Assembly: GCA_020852035.1 (NCBI GenBank)
Contig: JADZBR010000021.1
Coordinates: 1 to 12,632 of the forward strand
DNA length: 12,632 nt
From: Caulobacteraceae bacterium
GTDB taxonomy: Bacteria; Pseudomonadota; Alphaproteobacteria; Caulobacterales; Caulobacteraceae
Direction of reading: 5' to 3'
The notes below the pieces were generated by a model. That model searched no databases and was not told the DNA's origin. It saw nothing but the letters and a program-made list of their open reading frames with translations. Of the stretch, positions 12,252 through 12,632 are shown piece after piece (the first letter of the stretch is position 1; every line of letters begins with the position of its first letter). The position numbers were made by a program, and so were the translations under genes.

Positions 12252-12632
12252 TCAGGGCAGGTTGAGCTGCCAGGAGACGCCGAAGCGGTCGGCCACCCAG
12301 GTGAACAGGCTGCTGAACCCGTAGTTGTCGATCGGCATCATCGCCTGGCCCTCCTCCAGCGCGCCCGCCAGCCGCCGCAGGTCCTCCTCCGAGCGGCAGG
12401 TCACGAACAGCGAGATCGACGGCGTGAAGGTGAAGGCGTGCCCCACCGGGCTGTCGATGCACATCACCTCCTGGCCGCGGATGCGGAACCGCGCCTGGTT
12501 GACCGAGCCCTCGGCGCCGGCCTCGCCCGGCCCGTAGCGGAGGAGGGAGACGATCTCTCCCTCGAACAGCTCGACATAGAGGTTCATCGCCTCCTCGGCG
12601 CGCCCTTCGAACATCAGGAAGGGGGTAATCTC
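12252..12632 (-). CDS. PhnB-like VOC superfamily protein (5' end beyond the window)
   Basis: The frame is open to the window edge. Its first visible residues EITPFLMFEGRAEEAMNLY match the usual start of PhnB/3-demethylubiquinone methyltransferase-like VOC proteins, which typically begin M-x-x-I-T-P-F-L-x-F-x-G, so only a few codons are missing. Other family marks are GQEVMCIDS in the middle and FTWVADRFGVSWQL at the C-terminus. The 126 visible residues are a nearly complete single-domain protein. The older methyltransferase name for the family is not a demonstrated activity; I see no metal-ligand set that would define a reaction. It precedes the HxlR-type gene on the same strand and may be functionally linked. 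Confidence 0.88.
   Translation of the reverse strand, partial: EITPFLMFEGRAEEAMNLYVELFEGEIVSLLRYGPGEAGAEGSVNQARFRIRGQEVMCIDSPVGHAFTFTPSISLFVTCRSEEDLRRLAGALEEGQAMMPIDNYGFSSLFTWVADRFGVSWQLNLP

Noticed and set aside
1..12632. CRISPR arrays, tRNA or rRNA genes, insertion-sequence ends, prophage, toxin-antitoxin or defence genes
   Set aside because: No spaced direct repeats, cloverleaf sequences, transposase motifs or small paired ORFs of those types were visible on either strand.

Overview
The window looks like chromosomal DNA of a Caulobacterales alphaproteobacterium, Caulobacter or Phenylobacterium-like. The base composition is GC-rich with G or C in most third codon positions. A flgI/fliX divergent pair is a Caulobacter-type arrangement, because FliX is a lineage-specific flagellar regulator. 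The DksA is of the cysteine-poor type. The genus cannot be fixed from the sequence alone.

Layout. Positions 1-1350: the start of flgI (P-ring protein, minus strand) faces fliX across a 187-base control region, which holds a sigma-54-like promoter, an FlbD ftr-like site and a CtrA-like box. dksA follows with its own promoter, then a large inverted repeat. Positions 1401-3906: glutamine-dependent NAD+ synthetase converges on a LOG-family nucleotide phosphoribohydrolase, with palindromic repeats between them. Positions 4000-6625: a tight two-gene operon encodes a small exported or lipid-anchored Ig-like protein and an Atm1-type ABC exporter. Positions 6662-10978 (minus strand): an RND efflux operon, with membrane fusion protein first and inner-membrane pump second. 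Positions 11182-12632: glyoxalase I (plus), then on the minus strand an HxlR-type regulator and the 3'-terminal part of a PhnB-like VOC protein that runs off the window.

The clearest anomaly is in the RND pump gene. A single in-frame TAG at 8087-8089 cuts an otherwise uninterrupted frame of 1,077 codons into two ORFs in the same frame. The residues on both sides read as one normal RND protein, so this is a nonsense mutation, a sequencing error or, less likely, a read-through site. The second point of interest is the compact flagellar control region between flgI and fliX.

The rest reads as ordinary housekeeping and accessory chromosome. I see no phage, insertion sequence, CRISPR array, tRNA or rRNA, and no convincing new multi-gene system. 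No gene-free stretch exceeds 300 bases; the longest (3066-3306, 241 bases) contains repeats.
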